64,000 nucleotides of DNA. Source: AC-32 sp963719275 (GTDB taxonomy: Bacteria; Actinomycetota; Thermoleophilia; Gaiellales; Gaiellaceae). The stretch covers positions 1 through 64,000 of the forward strand of contig CAVRBT010000023.1 of NCBI GenBank assembly GCA_963719275.1, written 5' to 3'. The translations under genes and the position numbers were made by a program. Positions 31,974 through 39,882 of this stretch are shown in pieces. Each line of letters opens with the position of its first letter. Position 1 is the first letter of the stretch. The notes beneath the pieces were generated by a model, which saw only the letters and a program-made list of their open reading frames with translations, had not been told where the DNA came from and ran no database searches.

Positions 31974-33046
31974 AAGCGCAGACGTGAAAGCTTGAGGCCG
32001 CCGACTCGCCGCTCCGGCGCGACGGCATGGAAGGCGGGCACCATCTCGCTGGTCACCAGGCCGGCCTCATCGGTGACCTCGTCGACGACGCGGAACCACT
32101 TCTGGATCCGGTCCGGTGTGTCCACGATGGCGGTCACCACGGGCACCTGCCGGCGGACGCTGAAGAGTCGGTCGCCGTGCGGCGGGTGGTCGCCGGAGAA
32201 GCCCCAGACACCGCGGAGGCTGGTCGCACCGCTCGCGCCGTCCTCGCGCAGCCGGCGGATCAAATCCACGTAGAGGGGATGGTTGCCGTGGCGGGCCTGC
32301 TCGCCCGCGTACACCATCAACTTCTGCCAGACACCGAGGCCCGCGTCATCTTGCTCACGAAGGTGACGCGGCTCGGCGAGCAGGTCCCCGTCGCGCTTAC
32401 AGACGCGGACACGTTCGAGGGTGGCGATCGGATCCGGGAACAGATCGTCGAGCGCTGGCAGAGTGCGGGCAACCGTGTCGCCGGGACCAATGCTGACGAT
32501 CATCAGTGGCACGGCGTCGTTCCGCGAAAAGAATCGCGCGCGCTGGCGTTGCCGATGCAACATCCCATCGACGCCGAGCAGGACGGTTGCGCCGGCGAGC
32601 CCCTGCGCATGCAGCCGATCGACGACCTCGAGGAAGGCCGGCCGGCCGTGCACGCGCTCGTCGCGGCCCATATACAGCGTCAGCTTCGTGGCCTCGTGGA
32701 GCTCCACCGGCAACTCCACGGAGTTGAGCCCTTCGTGCAGCAGGCGCGCTCGCTCTACCGTCACCAAGCCGCCGCCGACGAGATCGGTCACCTGCGGGAG
32801 CAAAGCCTCGATGCGCGTTCGTTCGTCAACCGCGACGGCGACGAGCGGCAGGTCTTCGGAGAGCGTGAGAAAGCGGTCGGTGCGCAGCGTCTGCTTGATC
32901 CCGAATCCCTCGACCGCACGCATGAGGACCGCAGCGTGCACCCCGTGCTGCTCGAAGAGGTCGAGCAGCGCATCCGAGAGCAGCTGCCCGTTGAGGCGGT
33001 CGGACTCGCCGAAGTAGACGGTCAGCTTCAGGCAGTCGACATTCAT
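31970..33046 (-). CDS. Triple DUF190 protein
   Basis: 358 aa from ATG 33046, overlapping the crcB stop (ATGA). Three tandem DUF190 (PII-like fold) modules are visible at about 1-105, 110-215 and 240-345, each starting with K-L-x-V/L-Y-x-G (LKLTVYFGESDR, TKLTLYMGRDER, QKLMVYAGEQAR) and containing G-A-T/A-x-L-x-G-V-x-G-x-G-like turns. DUF190 proteins usually have one module and are often encoded beside crcB. A regulatory role for the channel is an inference. Confidence 0.88.
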   Translation of the reverse strand: MNVDCLKLTVYFGESDRLNGQLLSDALLDLFEQHGVHAAVLMRAVEGFGIKQTLRTDRFLTLSEDLPLVAVAVDERTRIEALLPQVTDLVGGGLVTVERARLLHEGLNSVELPVELHEATKLTLYMGRDERVHGRPAFLEVVDRLHAQGLAGATVLLGVDGMLHRQRQRARFFSRNDAVPLMIVSIGPGDTVARTLPALDDLFPDPIATLERVRVCKRDGDLLAEPRHLREQDDAGLGVWQKLMVYAGEQARHGNHPLYVDLIRRLREDGASGATSLRGVWGFSGDHPPHGDRLFSVRRQVPVVTAIVDTPDRIQKWFRVVDEVTDEAGLVTSEMVPAFHAVAPERRVGGLKLSRLRF

Positions 33047-33408
33047 AGCGCCGCTCCCAGAAGCCAGCCAAGGCTCGCCGCGATGAGTCCGCCGCCGAAC
33101 GATATGACGACGTTCGCGCCACCGAGGCCCTCCTCCCCCTCTCCTGCGAGTCGCTCGGTCTCGAGCATCCAGGTGGAGAAGGTGGTGAACGATCCGAGCG
33201 TCGCTGTGCCCGCGACCAGGAGCGCATTGCCGGTGACCGAGAGGCCCGTGAGGAGGCCGAGGCAAGACGCTCCGACGAGGTTGACGGATAGCGTGCCCAG
33301 AGGAAAATCCCCGACGAACCGCGTTTGAACAGATGCGTCGAGCCGGAATCGGAGCAGAGCGCCGACTCCACCCAGCAGGCCGACGCCAAGCCAGACGAGC
33401 ACGCTCAT
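33043..33408 (-). CDS. crcB: CrcB/Fluc fluoride channel subunit 1
   Basis: 121 aa, four transmembrane helices. Family motifs: GGVGALLRF, FPLGTLSVNLVGASCLG and GSFTTFSTWMLE, the last carrying the Phe residues that line the fluoride path. Fluc channels are dual-topology or paired dimers that let F- leave the cell. Its ATG overlaps the stop of the second crcB gene and its stop overlaps the DUF190 start, so all three are coupled. Confidence 0.93.
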   Translation of the reverse strand: MSVLVWLGVGLLGGVGALLRFRLDASVQTRFVGDFPLGTLSVNLVGASCLGLLTGLSVTGNALLVAGTATLGSFTTFSTWMLETERLAGEGEEGLGGANVVISFGGGLIAASLGWLLGAAL

Positions 33409-33812
33409 CGCAGACGCACCCGCCGCGTGAGCGCTGTGGCGAGGTAGACACCGACGATGCCGAGGCCGACGCTCGCAAGCGCGTAGCCGGCGGCGGTGCC
33501 GGTCGCGCCGTGGCGGCTGAGCCTGATCAGTTCAAGCTGGAACGTCGAGAAGGTAGTGAGCGCTCCGCAGAAGCCTGTGCCGAGAAGCGGTCGGCGGTAG
33601 GTCGATGGCGGGAGTCGTTCCTGCAGCCGCGTCGCGAAGTATCCGAGCAGGAGCGTGCCTGCGACGTTGATGAGAAAGGTTGCCCACGGCCAACCGTGCC
33701 CGTCCCAGGGGAGCGCCTTCGCCAGACCGGTGCGTGCGAGTGCACCGACCACGCCGCCTGCGAAGATCGCCCTCTGCAGTCGGCCGTGCGCCCGATGTGA
33801 TCGCCGGCGCAT
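33405..33812 (-). CDS. crcB: CrcB/Fluc fluoride channel subunit 2
   Basis: 135 aa from ATG 33812, four transmembrane helices. Motifs: AGGVVGALARTGL, WPWATFLINVAGTLLLGY and GFCGALTTFSTFQLE. The sequence differs clearly from subunit 1 and has a more basic N-terminus. Paired genes with opposite charge bias are typical of heterodimeric Fluc channels with antiparallel subunits. The start is preceded by an open stretch after the MutS-like stop, so a longer N-terminus is possible. Confidence 0.9.
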   Translation of the reverse strand: MRRRSHRAHGRLQRAIFAGGVVGALARTGLAKALPWDGHGWPWATFLINVAGTLLLGYFATRLQERLPPSTYRRPLLGTGFCGALTTFSTFQLELIRLSRHGATGTAAGYALASVGLGIVGVYLATALTRRVRLR

Positions 33813-33861
33813 GAGGTAGTCGTTCGATCGTGGGCCCGCCTTCGAGTATCTCCGCCACTGC

Positions 33862-35388
33862 TCACGAACCCTCCGCGATTGGTGCGGCATCGGCTGCGTC
33901 CTCGGGGAGTCCGAAGATGCGCCGATAGGAATCCGCCCCATAGCTGGTCGGTAGGGGTGCGTTCGGAAGGATGCGGAACGTCCGCGTGCCGTCGGCCCGC
34001 CGCTCGGCGCGCAGGAAGAGCGCCGTCTCCAGCCGCCCCCGGTAGAAGCCATCGGCGAGATCAAACAGGTGGGTGACGTAGACGACCTTGACCCCCGTCT
34101 CGACCATCGCCCGGACCACCTGTCGTGCAATTTCGGATCCCTCGCGCTCGTTCGTCGAAGCGAACGACTCGTTGCAGAGGAGCAGTCCGCCCGGCCCGAT
34201 CACATCGGCGATCTCGCTCATCCGGCTCAGCTCCTCGTCGAGCTTGCCGCTTGTCATGCTTGCGTCCTCCTCACGCTTGAAGTGCGTGAAGACGCCGCTG
34301 CAAACGTTCGCCTGGAGAGCCTCGGCGGGCACGAACATCCCCGCCTGCATCATCAGCTGGGCCAGTCCGATGCTGCGAAGGAAGGTCGACTTCCCGCCTT
34401 CGTTGGCGCCGGTGATCATCACGAGTCGCTTGCCCTCGGCTTCAAGGTCGTTGCCCACGACCTTCGAACCGAGATGGAAGGCGAGACTGGCGTCGTAGAG
34501 GCCACGCGCGGCGAAGGCGGGCTCGCCCTCCAACGGAATCGGGAACGAGGTGGGCTGGCCCTTCTCGACGAGCTGCTCGTGCAGGTTGAGGCAGCCCACG
34601 TAGAAGCCGAGCTCCGCGCGCAGCAGTTCGAAGAAGCCGAGAATGTGGTCGGTCGACTGCGCGAGCGCGTTCGCGACCAGGTTGATTCCCCTTCCGCGGA
34701 GCTCGTTGAGGCTCTGCATGCCGTGCTCGTCGCGGGCGGGAACCGTGAAGCTGTGGCTCTTCGGACCGCCCGGCGTGATCCGTTCTAGGAAGCCCTGCTC
34801 GTTCGGCTTGCGCAGCACGTAGTGGGTCCCCCTGTTCCCTCGCCCGAGCTCCGCGCTGATCAGGGCGCCGCGGCGGAACTCGAGCTCGCGGAGCTGATGG
34901 TCGATCGTGCGTAGGTAGTCGTCGTCGAGGTCCTGTTGCACCATCGCGAACAGCCGCCTGAAGCCCTCCGACCGGAACGCCGGTCCCTGCTCGTCCGCCA
35001 CCTTCCGCAGCCGCTTGAGCGCCTCCGCCAGCAGCTCGAGGATGCGGAGTGACTTTCGCAGCATGGTCTCGGGCGAATCCCGGAACCAGAAGTGCTGTGC
35101 CTTGCGCTTGCTGTCGAGCGCGTCGACGGCGAGGGCGTAGAGGTCCCTGATGAGCTCTGGGCGCTCCAGGCAATCGCCGAGGACGGCTTGGCGGTAGCGG
35201 ATCGCCTCTGGATCGGTGAGGCTCGCGAGGACTGCCTTCTCGACGAGCTCGCGCAGGTACGCATCGCCTCGGGCCATCGCGTGGAAGAGCGTCGTCAGCT
35301 CCAGGTCCTGCTCGAGCGCCTGGGCATTCACCGGCAGCGGCTGCCCCAGATCCAGGTCGCGCCCGCGGTGCATCAGGTAGGCCTTCAT
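33862..35388 (-). CDS. MutS-like ATPase II
   Basis: 508 aa, shorter than MutS and lacking the mismatch-recognition domain. Helical lever/core region (about 1-300) is followed by a MutS-type ABC ATPase: Walker A GANEGGKSTF (327-336), signature SGKLDEELSRMSEI and Walker B GLLLCNESFAST, where the usual Asp is N406 before catalytic E407. The switch His is H440 (VVYVTHLFDL). It overlaps MutS-like I by 4 nt (ATGA). MutS genes have been listed among those preceded by the crcB motif. Confidence 0.88.
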   Translation of the reverse strand: MKAYLMHRGRDLDLGQPLPVNAQALEQDLELTTLFHAMARGDAYLRELVEKAVLASLTDPEAIRYRQAVLGDCLERPELIRDLYALAVDALDSKRKAQHFWFRDSPETMLRKSLRILELLAEALKRLRKVADEQGPAFRSEGFRRLFAMVQQDLDDDYLRTIDHQLRELEFRRGALISAELGRGNRGTHYVLRKPNEQGFLERITPGGPKSHSFTVPARDEHGMQSLNELRGRGINLVANALAQSTDHILGFFELLRAELGFYVGCLNLHEQLVEKGQPTSFPIPLEGEPAFAARGLYDASLAFHLGSKVVGNDLEAEGKRLVMITGANEGGKSTFLRSIGLAQLMMQAGMFVPAEALQANVCSGVFTHFKREEDASMTSGKLDEELSRMSEIADVIGPGGLLLCNESFASTNEREGSEIARQVVRAMVETGVKVVYVTHLFDLADGFYRGRLETALFLRAERRADGTRTFRILPNAPLPTSYGADSYRRIFGLPEDAADAAPIAEGS

Positions 35389-36983
35389 CGGCCGATCCGT
35401 GTCCGCAGGCGCTCGTAGGAGAGGCCGTACTTGTCGGCGAGCGCCCAGGCATAGGCGCGCCCGTCGGCAGGCCGCCGCACGATCTTGAAGGTGCGCTTGG
35501 ACGGGTCCTCTGGTTTGACCATGGCGACCATGCTCGCCGTCGCCGGACCCATCGAGGCGAGCTCGTCGACAAACGTGACCCAGACCGCAAGGCAGTCGAG
35601 CTCGACGACTCGCTTCAGGACCTCCGTCCCGAGGTAGAGCGCATCGCTGAGCGTCGTCGAGGCAAAGGCCTCGTTGAGCGTGACGACGCTGTCTCCCGTC
35701 GCCCGCTCGAGGATCTCCCAGAGGCGAAGGAGCTCGTCGTCGAGCTTGCCGTGCAAGGTTCGAATGTCCTCCTCCCGCTCAAAGTGCGTGAAGACCTGAT
35801 CCGGAAGGAAGAGCCGCGCGCTCCGCGCCGGCACCGGCACGCCCAGGCTCGCCAGGTAATGAAGCTGACCGAACATGCGAGCGAAGGTGGTCTTGCCGCC
35901 CTGGTTCGGGCCGGTGACGACGAGGATCCGCTCCGCCTCCTGCAGGAAGAAGTCATTGCGGACGACCATTTCGCCCTCGGCGGCGAGCTTCGCGGCCAGG
36001 GCGAGATCGCAGCCGTCCTCGACCGAGATCTCCTTCGAGCCCGCCGAGACGCGCGGGTACGAGAACGAGGCGCCGGCGGGCGCAATTCTTTCGGCGTACT
36101 CGAGGTAGGCGAGGTAGAACTGCACCTCGCGGTCGAAGCGGGTGATGAGCGAGTCGAGGAAGTCGCGCCGGCGCTCGCAGAATTCGTCCAGCGCCTCGAA
36201 CTCCCTCGGGTAGAGACGAGCGACGAGCTGCACGATCTGCGCCTCGACGTGGTCCATCGCGCCCGGGTCGGGGATCTTGATCAGGTGGTCCTCAGCCGCC
36301 CCCTGGCTGAAGCGTGCAAAGGTCTCCTCGACCTCGACGCTGTAATCGCGCTCGTCCTGGTAGGAGGTGACAGTCACTCGTCCGCCCTTGATCCGCAGCG
36401 AGTACCGCACGCGCCCCAGGCCCTCGTGCACGCTGCGGACCTCCCCTGCGACCGCCGTGAAGCGCTCGGAGGCTGCGTAGGCCGAGAGATACCCCCGCAA
36501 CGCCTGCAGGCCGCGCGAGCGCAGGTCGAGGTCGGCGAGCGCGTCTCGGAGCTCAACGACGGCGTCGCAGTAGACCTCGGCCGCGTCGAGGAACCACCGC
36601 TCCTTCTCGTACTGGTAGCGCTGCTTCTCGGCGAGCGTGAGGAAGCTGCGGACGCGGCGCATCGCGGCGCCGAACGCGCGCACCGCCGCGCCGACGTCGT
36701 CGACCTCGAGGTCGCGGAAGACCTCGTGCCGGTACGCGACCGCGGCGACCTCGCGAAGCGGCGTATGGAAGAACGGTTTCAGCTCGTACTCGTCGCGGTC
36801 GCGGACGACGAACGCGATCACCTGGTCGAGATTGAGATCCGCGAAGAAGGTGGGCTCCTGTGCCCCGGTTAGATCGCGCTCCTCGCTTTCGAAGAGGATG
36901 CTCCAAAAGTCTCCGACCACGCTCGGGAGTGACGCGATGGTGGCGACGTCAGAGTGCGGGTCGAGGCGATCGGTATCGGTCAT
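35385..36983 (-). CDS. MutS-like ATPase I
   Basis: 532 aa from ATG 36983; an ATG 33 nt upstream lies inside the riboswitch and is not credible. It has the same build as its neighbour: helical N-terminal two thirds, Walker A GPNQGGKTTF (358-367), signature GKLDDELLRLWEIL and Walker B VVTLNEAFAST with N437 in place of Asp before E438. The switch His is replaced by Phe (WVTFVDEL, F471). Probably forms a pair with MutS-like II. First gene behind riboswitch 4. Confidence 0.88.
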   Translation of the reverse strand: MTDTDRLDPHSDVATIASLPSVVGDFWSILFESEERDLTGAQEPTFFADLNLDQVIAFVVRDRDEYELKPFFHTPLREVAAVAYRHEVFRDLEVDDVGAAVRAFGAAMRRVRSFLTLAEKQRYQYEKERWFLDAAEVYCDAVVELRDALADLDLRSRGLQALRGYLSAYAASERFTAVAGEVRSVHEGLGRVRYSLRIKGGRVTVTSYQDERDYSVEVEETFARFSQGAAEDHLIKIPDPGAMDHVEAQIVQLVARLYPREFEALDEFCERRRDFLDSLITRFDREVQFYLAYLEYAERIAPAGASFSYPRVSAGSKEISVEDGCDLALAAKLAAEGEMVVRNDFFLQEAERILVVTGPNQGGKTTFARMFGQLHYLASLGVPVPARSARLFLPDQVFTHFEREEDIRTLHGKLDDELLRLWEILERATGDSVVTLNEAFASTTLSDALYLGTEVLKRVVELDCLAVWVTFVDELASMGPATASMVAMVKPEDPSKRTFKIVRRPADGRAYAWALADKYGLSYERLRTRIGR

Positions 36984-37003
36984 CGGCTTCCACCGTTCGT
37001 GGT

Positions 37004-37056
37004 CGGTAGAAGCCATCAGCCTCGGCGGGCGGTTTCAGGCGGGCCTCATCGCCTTC
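37004..37056 (-). promoter_or_regulatory. Fluoride riboswitch (crcB motif) 4, upstream of the mutS-crcB operon
   Basis: Minus strand: P1 GGCG with loop AUGAGGCC and CGCC (37038-37053), then UGAAACCGCCCGCCGAGGC and UGAUGGCUUCUACC. Loop GAGGCC pairs with 3' GGCUUC (one G-U). This is the closest of the four to the published consensus, including GAUG and UGAUGGC. A -10-like TAGATT lies at 37061-37066. The first gene starts about 20 nt downstream. Confidence 0.9.
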
Positions 37057-37182
37057 GCACAATCTACCCGCCTGCGCGGGTCAGGAACATGCAAGCGGAG
37101 CGCGCCTGGCTGATTCGACTCCCTTCTGGGGCCCCGGCTGCGAAAGGAAAGACTTTCGAGGAACGCCGCCTCTTTCGAGCGG

Positions 37183-37400
37183 TTGCGAGTCGCGATCACC
37201 GCTGGTCGTGGCGGCGCTCGTCGATCGCCACCACACGCCCGGCTGGGGTGCGGACGGGGCTCGTCGTCGGCCTCCTTGGCGGCTACACCACGTTCTCGAC
37301 GTTCGCGCAGGAGGGGCTCGACCTGGTGCAGGAAAGGGAGTCCGCGGTCGCGCTTCTTTACACGGCGGGGAGCGGGCTCGTCGGACTCGTCACCGTGTAG
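37183..37400 (+). pseudogene. crcB: crcB remnant with internal deletion
   Basis: A TTG at 37183 begins RVAITAGRGGAR, resembling a CrcB N-terminus. The next recognisable piece is in another frame: VRTGLVVGLLGGYTTFSTFA through LLYTAGSGLVGLVTV (37248-37400), the second half of CrcB with the GGYTTFSTF pore motif. About 45-50 residues in between are missing, with a frame change. It is therefore a decayed third channel gene next to the intact pair on the opposite strand. Confidence 0.65.
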
Positions 37401-37435
37401 GCCCGGACGGCCATCGGTGGCGTCTGTAGCTGCGG

Positions 37436-37463
37436 TTGACATATCGAAGTTTGTCGATACGAT
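37436..37463 (+). promoter_or_regulatory. arsR promoter with TATCGA-N6-TCGATA operator
   Basis: TTGACA (37436-37441), a 16-nt spacer and TACGAT (37458-37463) form the promoter. A perfect inverted repeat TATCGA-N6-TCGATA (37442-37459) fills the spacer and touches the -10. The start codon of arsR is 10 nt downstream. The same repeat occurs before the arsenate reductase gene. Confidence 0.8.
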
Positions 37464-37472
37464 GTACGCGCG

Positions 37473-37814
37473 ATGAAGACGTCGTTGCCGGTGATCCAGT
37501 GCTGCACGCCGCTCGCGGCCGAGACGCTCGACGAGAGCGAGGCTGCGGCGACGGCGGAGCTCTTCAAGGCGCTCGCGGACCCCGCGCGGGTGCGGATCGT
37601 CAACCGGCTGGCACAGAGCGACGAGCCGGTCTGCGCCTGCGAGTTCCCCCAGTTCCTCGGGCTGAGCCAGCCGACGGCCAGCCACCACCTCTCGAAGCTC
37701 ACGCGCGCCGGGCTGCTCAACCGCGAGCAGCGCGGCAAGTGGGCCTACTTCGCCCTCGATCCCGAGGCCGCGGCGCGGCTGGCCGGGATCGTCCGACTCC
37801 AGGAGGTCGTTTGA
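37473..37814 (+). CDS. arsR: ArsR-family arsenite-sensing repressor
   Basis: 113 aa. Winged HTH: LFKALADPARVRIVNRLAQ, LSQPTASHHLSKLTRAGLL. The metal-sensing pair is in VCACEF (Cys-x-Cys) plus an N-terminal Cys pair (IQCC). It probably binds the operator over its own promoter and leaves DNA on As(III) binding. Its TGA overlaps the arsM ATG. Confidence 0.92.
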   Translation: MKTSLPVIQCCTPLAAETLDESEAAATAELFKALADPARVRIVNRLAQSDEPVCACEFPQFLGLSQPTASHHLSKLTRAGLLNREQRGKWAYFALDPEAAARLAGIVRLQEVV

Positions 37815-38614
37815 TGAGCACCGACACCGCAGATGCGCTGCGCGAGCAGGTTCGCGAGCGCTATGCCCAGGCTGCAAGGGCCGTCACCAGCGGGGGCAGC
37901 GGCTGTTGCGGCGACTCCGGCTCCGCCGACTTCGGCGAGTCGCTCTACACAACCGAGCAGCGCGGTGAGCTCCCCGACGCCGCGGCGCTCGCCTCGCTTG
38001 GCTGTGGCAACCCGACCGCGGTCGCTGAGCTGCGCGAGGGCGAGGTCGTGCTCGACCTCGGCTCCGGCGGCGGTATCGACGTCATCCTCTCGGCGAGGCG
38101 CGTCGGGCCGTCGGGCGTGGCGTACGGGCTCGACATGACCGACGAGATGCTCGCGCTCGCGCAGCAAAACGCGCGCCAAGCCGGCGTCACGAATGTCCAC
38201 TTCCTCAAGGGCGAGATCGAGAACGTCCCGCTCCCCGCGAAGTCCGTGGACGTGGTGATCTCGAATTGCGTGATCAACCTCTCGACCGACAAGGCGGCCG
38301 TGCTCAGTGAGATGGCGCGTGTGCTTCGGCCCGGAGGGCGCCTCGGCATCAGCGACATCGTCGCCGAGGATCACCTCTCGCCGGCCGAGCGTGCCGAGCG
38401 CGGAAGCTGGTGCGGCTGTGTCGCCGGCGCTCTTTCCCGCGGCGAGTACGTGGCCGGCCTCGAGGCCGCAGGCTTCGAGGACGTCAGCGTCGCGTTCACC
38501 CACGAGGTCGCCGAGGGCATGCACGGCGCGATCGTCAAGGGGACCAGGACGAGCGACCCAGCGTCACGCGAGCTCCCCATCCTCGACGAGGCGACGAGCG
38601 CCGGCTGCTGCTAG
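37814..38614 (+). CDS. arsM: Arsenite methyltransferase
   Basis: 266 aa from ATG 37814 with AGGAGGT at 37801-37807. SAM motif LDLGSGGGIDVIL, followed by ENVPLPAKSVDVVISNCVIN (Cys) and WCGCVAGAL (Cys pair), matching the three arsenic-binding cysteines of ArsM; GSGCCGDSG and a CC-terminus add extra thiols. It methylates As(III) to volatile species. It is translationally coupled to arsR. Confidence 0.92.
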   Translation: MSTDTADALREQVRERYAQAARAVTSGGSGCCGDSGSADFGESLYTTEQRGELPDAAALASLGCGNPTAVAELREGEVVLDLGSGGGIDVILSARRVGPSGVAYGLDMTDEMLALAQQNARQAGVTNVHFLKGEIENVPLPAKSVDVVISNCVINLSTDKAAVLSEMARVLRPGGRLGISDIVAEDHLSPAERAERGSWCGCVAGALSRGEYVAGLEAAGFEDVSVAFTHEVAEGMHGAIVKGTRTSDPASRELPILDEATSAGCC

Positions 38615-38781
38615 CGACGCCCGGAAAGCCCGGGAAGCCGACCGGCGACGAACGCGGCGGCGGTTGCAAGCCCGGCCAGCACGGCGGCGATGATGTTCGT
38701 CTGGACGCACGTACGGCACGCGTTGCAGCATGCCGTCGCGGTCGGAGCAAGGTCGCCGTACCTCGTCGTGGTCTCCACCAA
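38611..38781 (-). CDS. Small Cys-rich membrane protein in the ars cluster
   Basis: 56 aa from TTG 38781 (or GTG 38778, 55 aa). The N-terminus RYGDLAPTATACCNACRTC gives a CC-x2-C-x2-C motif, directly followed by one transmembrane helix (TNIIAAVLAGLATAAAFVAG) and a short basic tail. The ORF converges with arsM with overlapping stops. The thiol cluster in this context suggests metal(loid) binding; no family is recognised, and the weak start leaves doubt. Confidence 0.5.
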   Translation of the reverse strand: MVETTTRYGDLAPTATACCNACRTCVQTNIIAAVLAGLATAAAFVAGRLPGLSGRR

Positions 38782-38833
38782 GCGGGCTCTGCCAGATTGT
38801 CTTCATGGATGAAGCATAGGGCCGGCCCGCTCA

Positions 38834-39163
38834 CTACGAGAGCACGTTGCGCAGTGCGGCCAGCGGCTCTTCGCGGACGCGGAAGTACGCCCAGCTTCCG
38901 CGTTGCTCACGCTCGACAAGGCCGGCCTGAAGCAAGACCTTCAGGTGGTGGCTCACCGTCGGCTGGCTGAGGCCGAGCGGCTCGGTCAGGTGGCAGACGC
39001 ACGCCTCGTGGCCCGGCTGCGCCTGGATCAGGCTGAGCAGCCTCAGTCGCGCAGGGTCTGCGATCGCCTTCAGCGCGCCGGCCAGCTGCTCGGCATCCTG
39101 TGCACGGAGCGGTTTCTGGAGCAGGGGCGGGCACGCCGCCGCGACCGTCGCGATCGTCTGCAT
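38834..39163 (-). CDS. arsR: Second ArsR-family repressor
   Basis: 109 aa from ATG 39163. HTH: ALKAIADPARLRLLSLIQAQ, LGLSQPTVSHHLKVLLQAG, LVEREQRGSWAYFRV. The sensing pair is ACVCHL (C-x-C), as in the first repressor, and an additional Cys lies near the N-terminus. Divergent from arsC, with a related operator in between. Confidence 0.92.
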   Translation of the reverse strand: MQTIATVAAACPPLLQKPLRAQDAEQLAGALKAIADPARLRLLSLIQAQPGHEACVCHLTEPLGLSQPTVSHHLKVLLQAGLVEREQRGSWAYFRVREEPLAALRNVLS

Positions 39164-39170
39164 GCTGAGA

Positions 39171-39234
39171 TATTGACAGACATCGATGACCTCGGCATCA
39201 TCCGCGCCGGGACGGATATCGATCGTCATCGATA
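39171..39234. promoter_or_regulatory. Divergent arsenic control region with two ArsR operators
   Basis: TATTGA-N6-TCGATG (39171-39188, imperfect) lies near the arsR2 start, and TATCGA-N6-TCGATA (39217-39234, perfect) lies 13 nt before the arsC ATG. They share arms and spacing with the operator of the first arsR. A TTGACA (39173-39178) overlaps the first copy and could be a -35 toward arsC. Confidence 0.7.
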
Positions 39235-39247
39235 CGCAGGAGGAGCC

Positions 39248-39880
39248 ATGCCGCAGGCACTCGACCCCGTGACCCAGCACCACCTCGACCAGGCGGCCGC
39301 CCGGCTCGCAGACGAGTTCGAGGGAGTCTTCTCCCGCGAGACGATCGCGCGCTACATGGCCGAGTCGCAGGATCTCCTGGGCGAGGCGCGCATCAACGTC
39401 TTCGTCCCGGTTCTCGCGCACCGCTTCACCCGCGAGCGGCTGAAGGCGCTGGCGCAGGCCGAGGGCAAGCTGACGAAGGAGCAGCCCGAGGTGCTCTTCG
39501 TGTGCACCCACAACGCCGGTCGCAGCCAGATGGCGGCGGGTCTCCTGAAGCTCCGGTCCGACGAGCGCGTCCACGTTCGCTCGGCCGGTTCGACTCCGGC
39601 CGACGAGCTGAACCCGGCCGTGGTGGATGCAATGGAGGAGCTCGGGCTCGACATGAGCGAGGAGTTCCCGAAGCCGCTGACCGACGAGGTCGTGAAGGCC
39701 GCGGACGTCGTCGTCACGATGGGCTGCGGCGACGCGTGCCCGATCTTCCCCGGCAAGCGGTACGAGGACTGGGATCTGGAGGACCCGGCCGGCAAGGATC
39801 TCGCGACCGTGCGCCGCATCCGGGACGAGATCGACGAGCGCGTGCAGCGGCTCGTCGGCGAGCTCGTTCCGCAGAGCTGA
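39248..39880 (+). CDS. arsC: Arsenate reductase (LMW-phosphatase type) with N-terminal helical domain
   Basis: 210 aa from ATG 39248 with AGGAGGAG upstream. A three-helix N-terminal module (about 1-75) precedes the LMW-PTP-like domain: LFVCTHNAGRSQMA (C-x5-R P-loop) and VTMGCGDACPIFPGKRYEDW, containing the two resolving cysteines and the acid. Actinobacterial members use mycothiol or thioredoxin to reduce As(V) to As(III). The product is handled by ArsM and the aquaporin. Confidence 0.92.
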   Translation: MPQALDPVTQHHLDQAAARLADEFEGVFSRETIARYMAESQDLLGEARINVFVPVLAHRFTRERLKALAQAEGKLTKEQPEVLFVCTHNAGRSQMAAGLLKLRSDERVHVRSAGSTPADELNPAVVDAMEELGLDMSEEFPKPLTDEVVKAADVVVTMGCGDACPIFPGKRYEDWDLEDPAGKDLATVRRIRDEIDERVQRLVGELVPQS

Positions 39881-39882
39881 CG

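Noticed and set aside
34040..34060. GATGGCTTCTACC inside the second mutS-like gene
   Set aside because: Matches only the 3' end of the aptamer; it encodes ADGFYRG in the ATPase, with no P1 hairpin.
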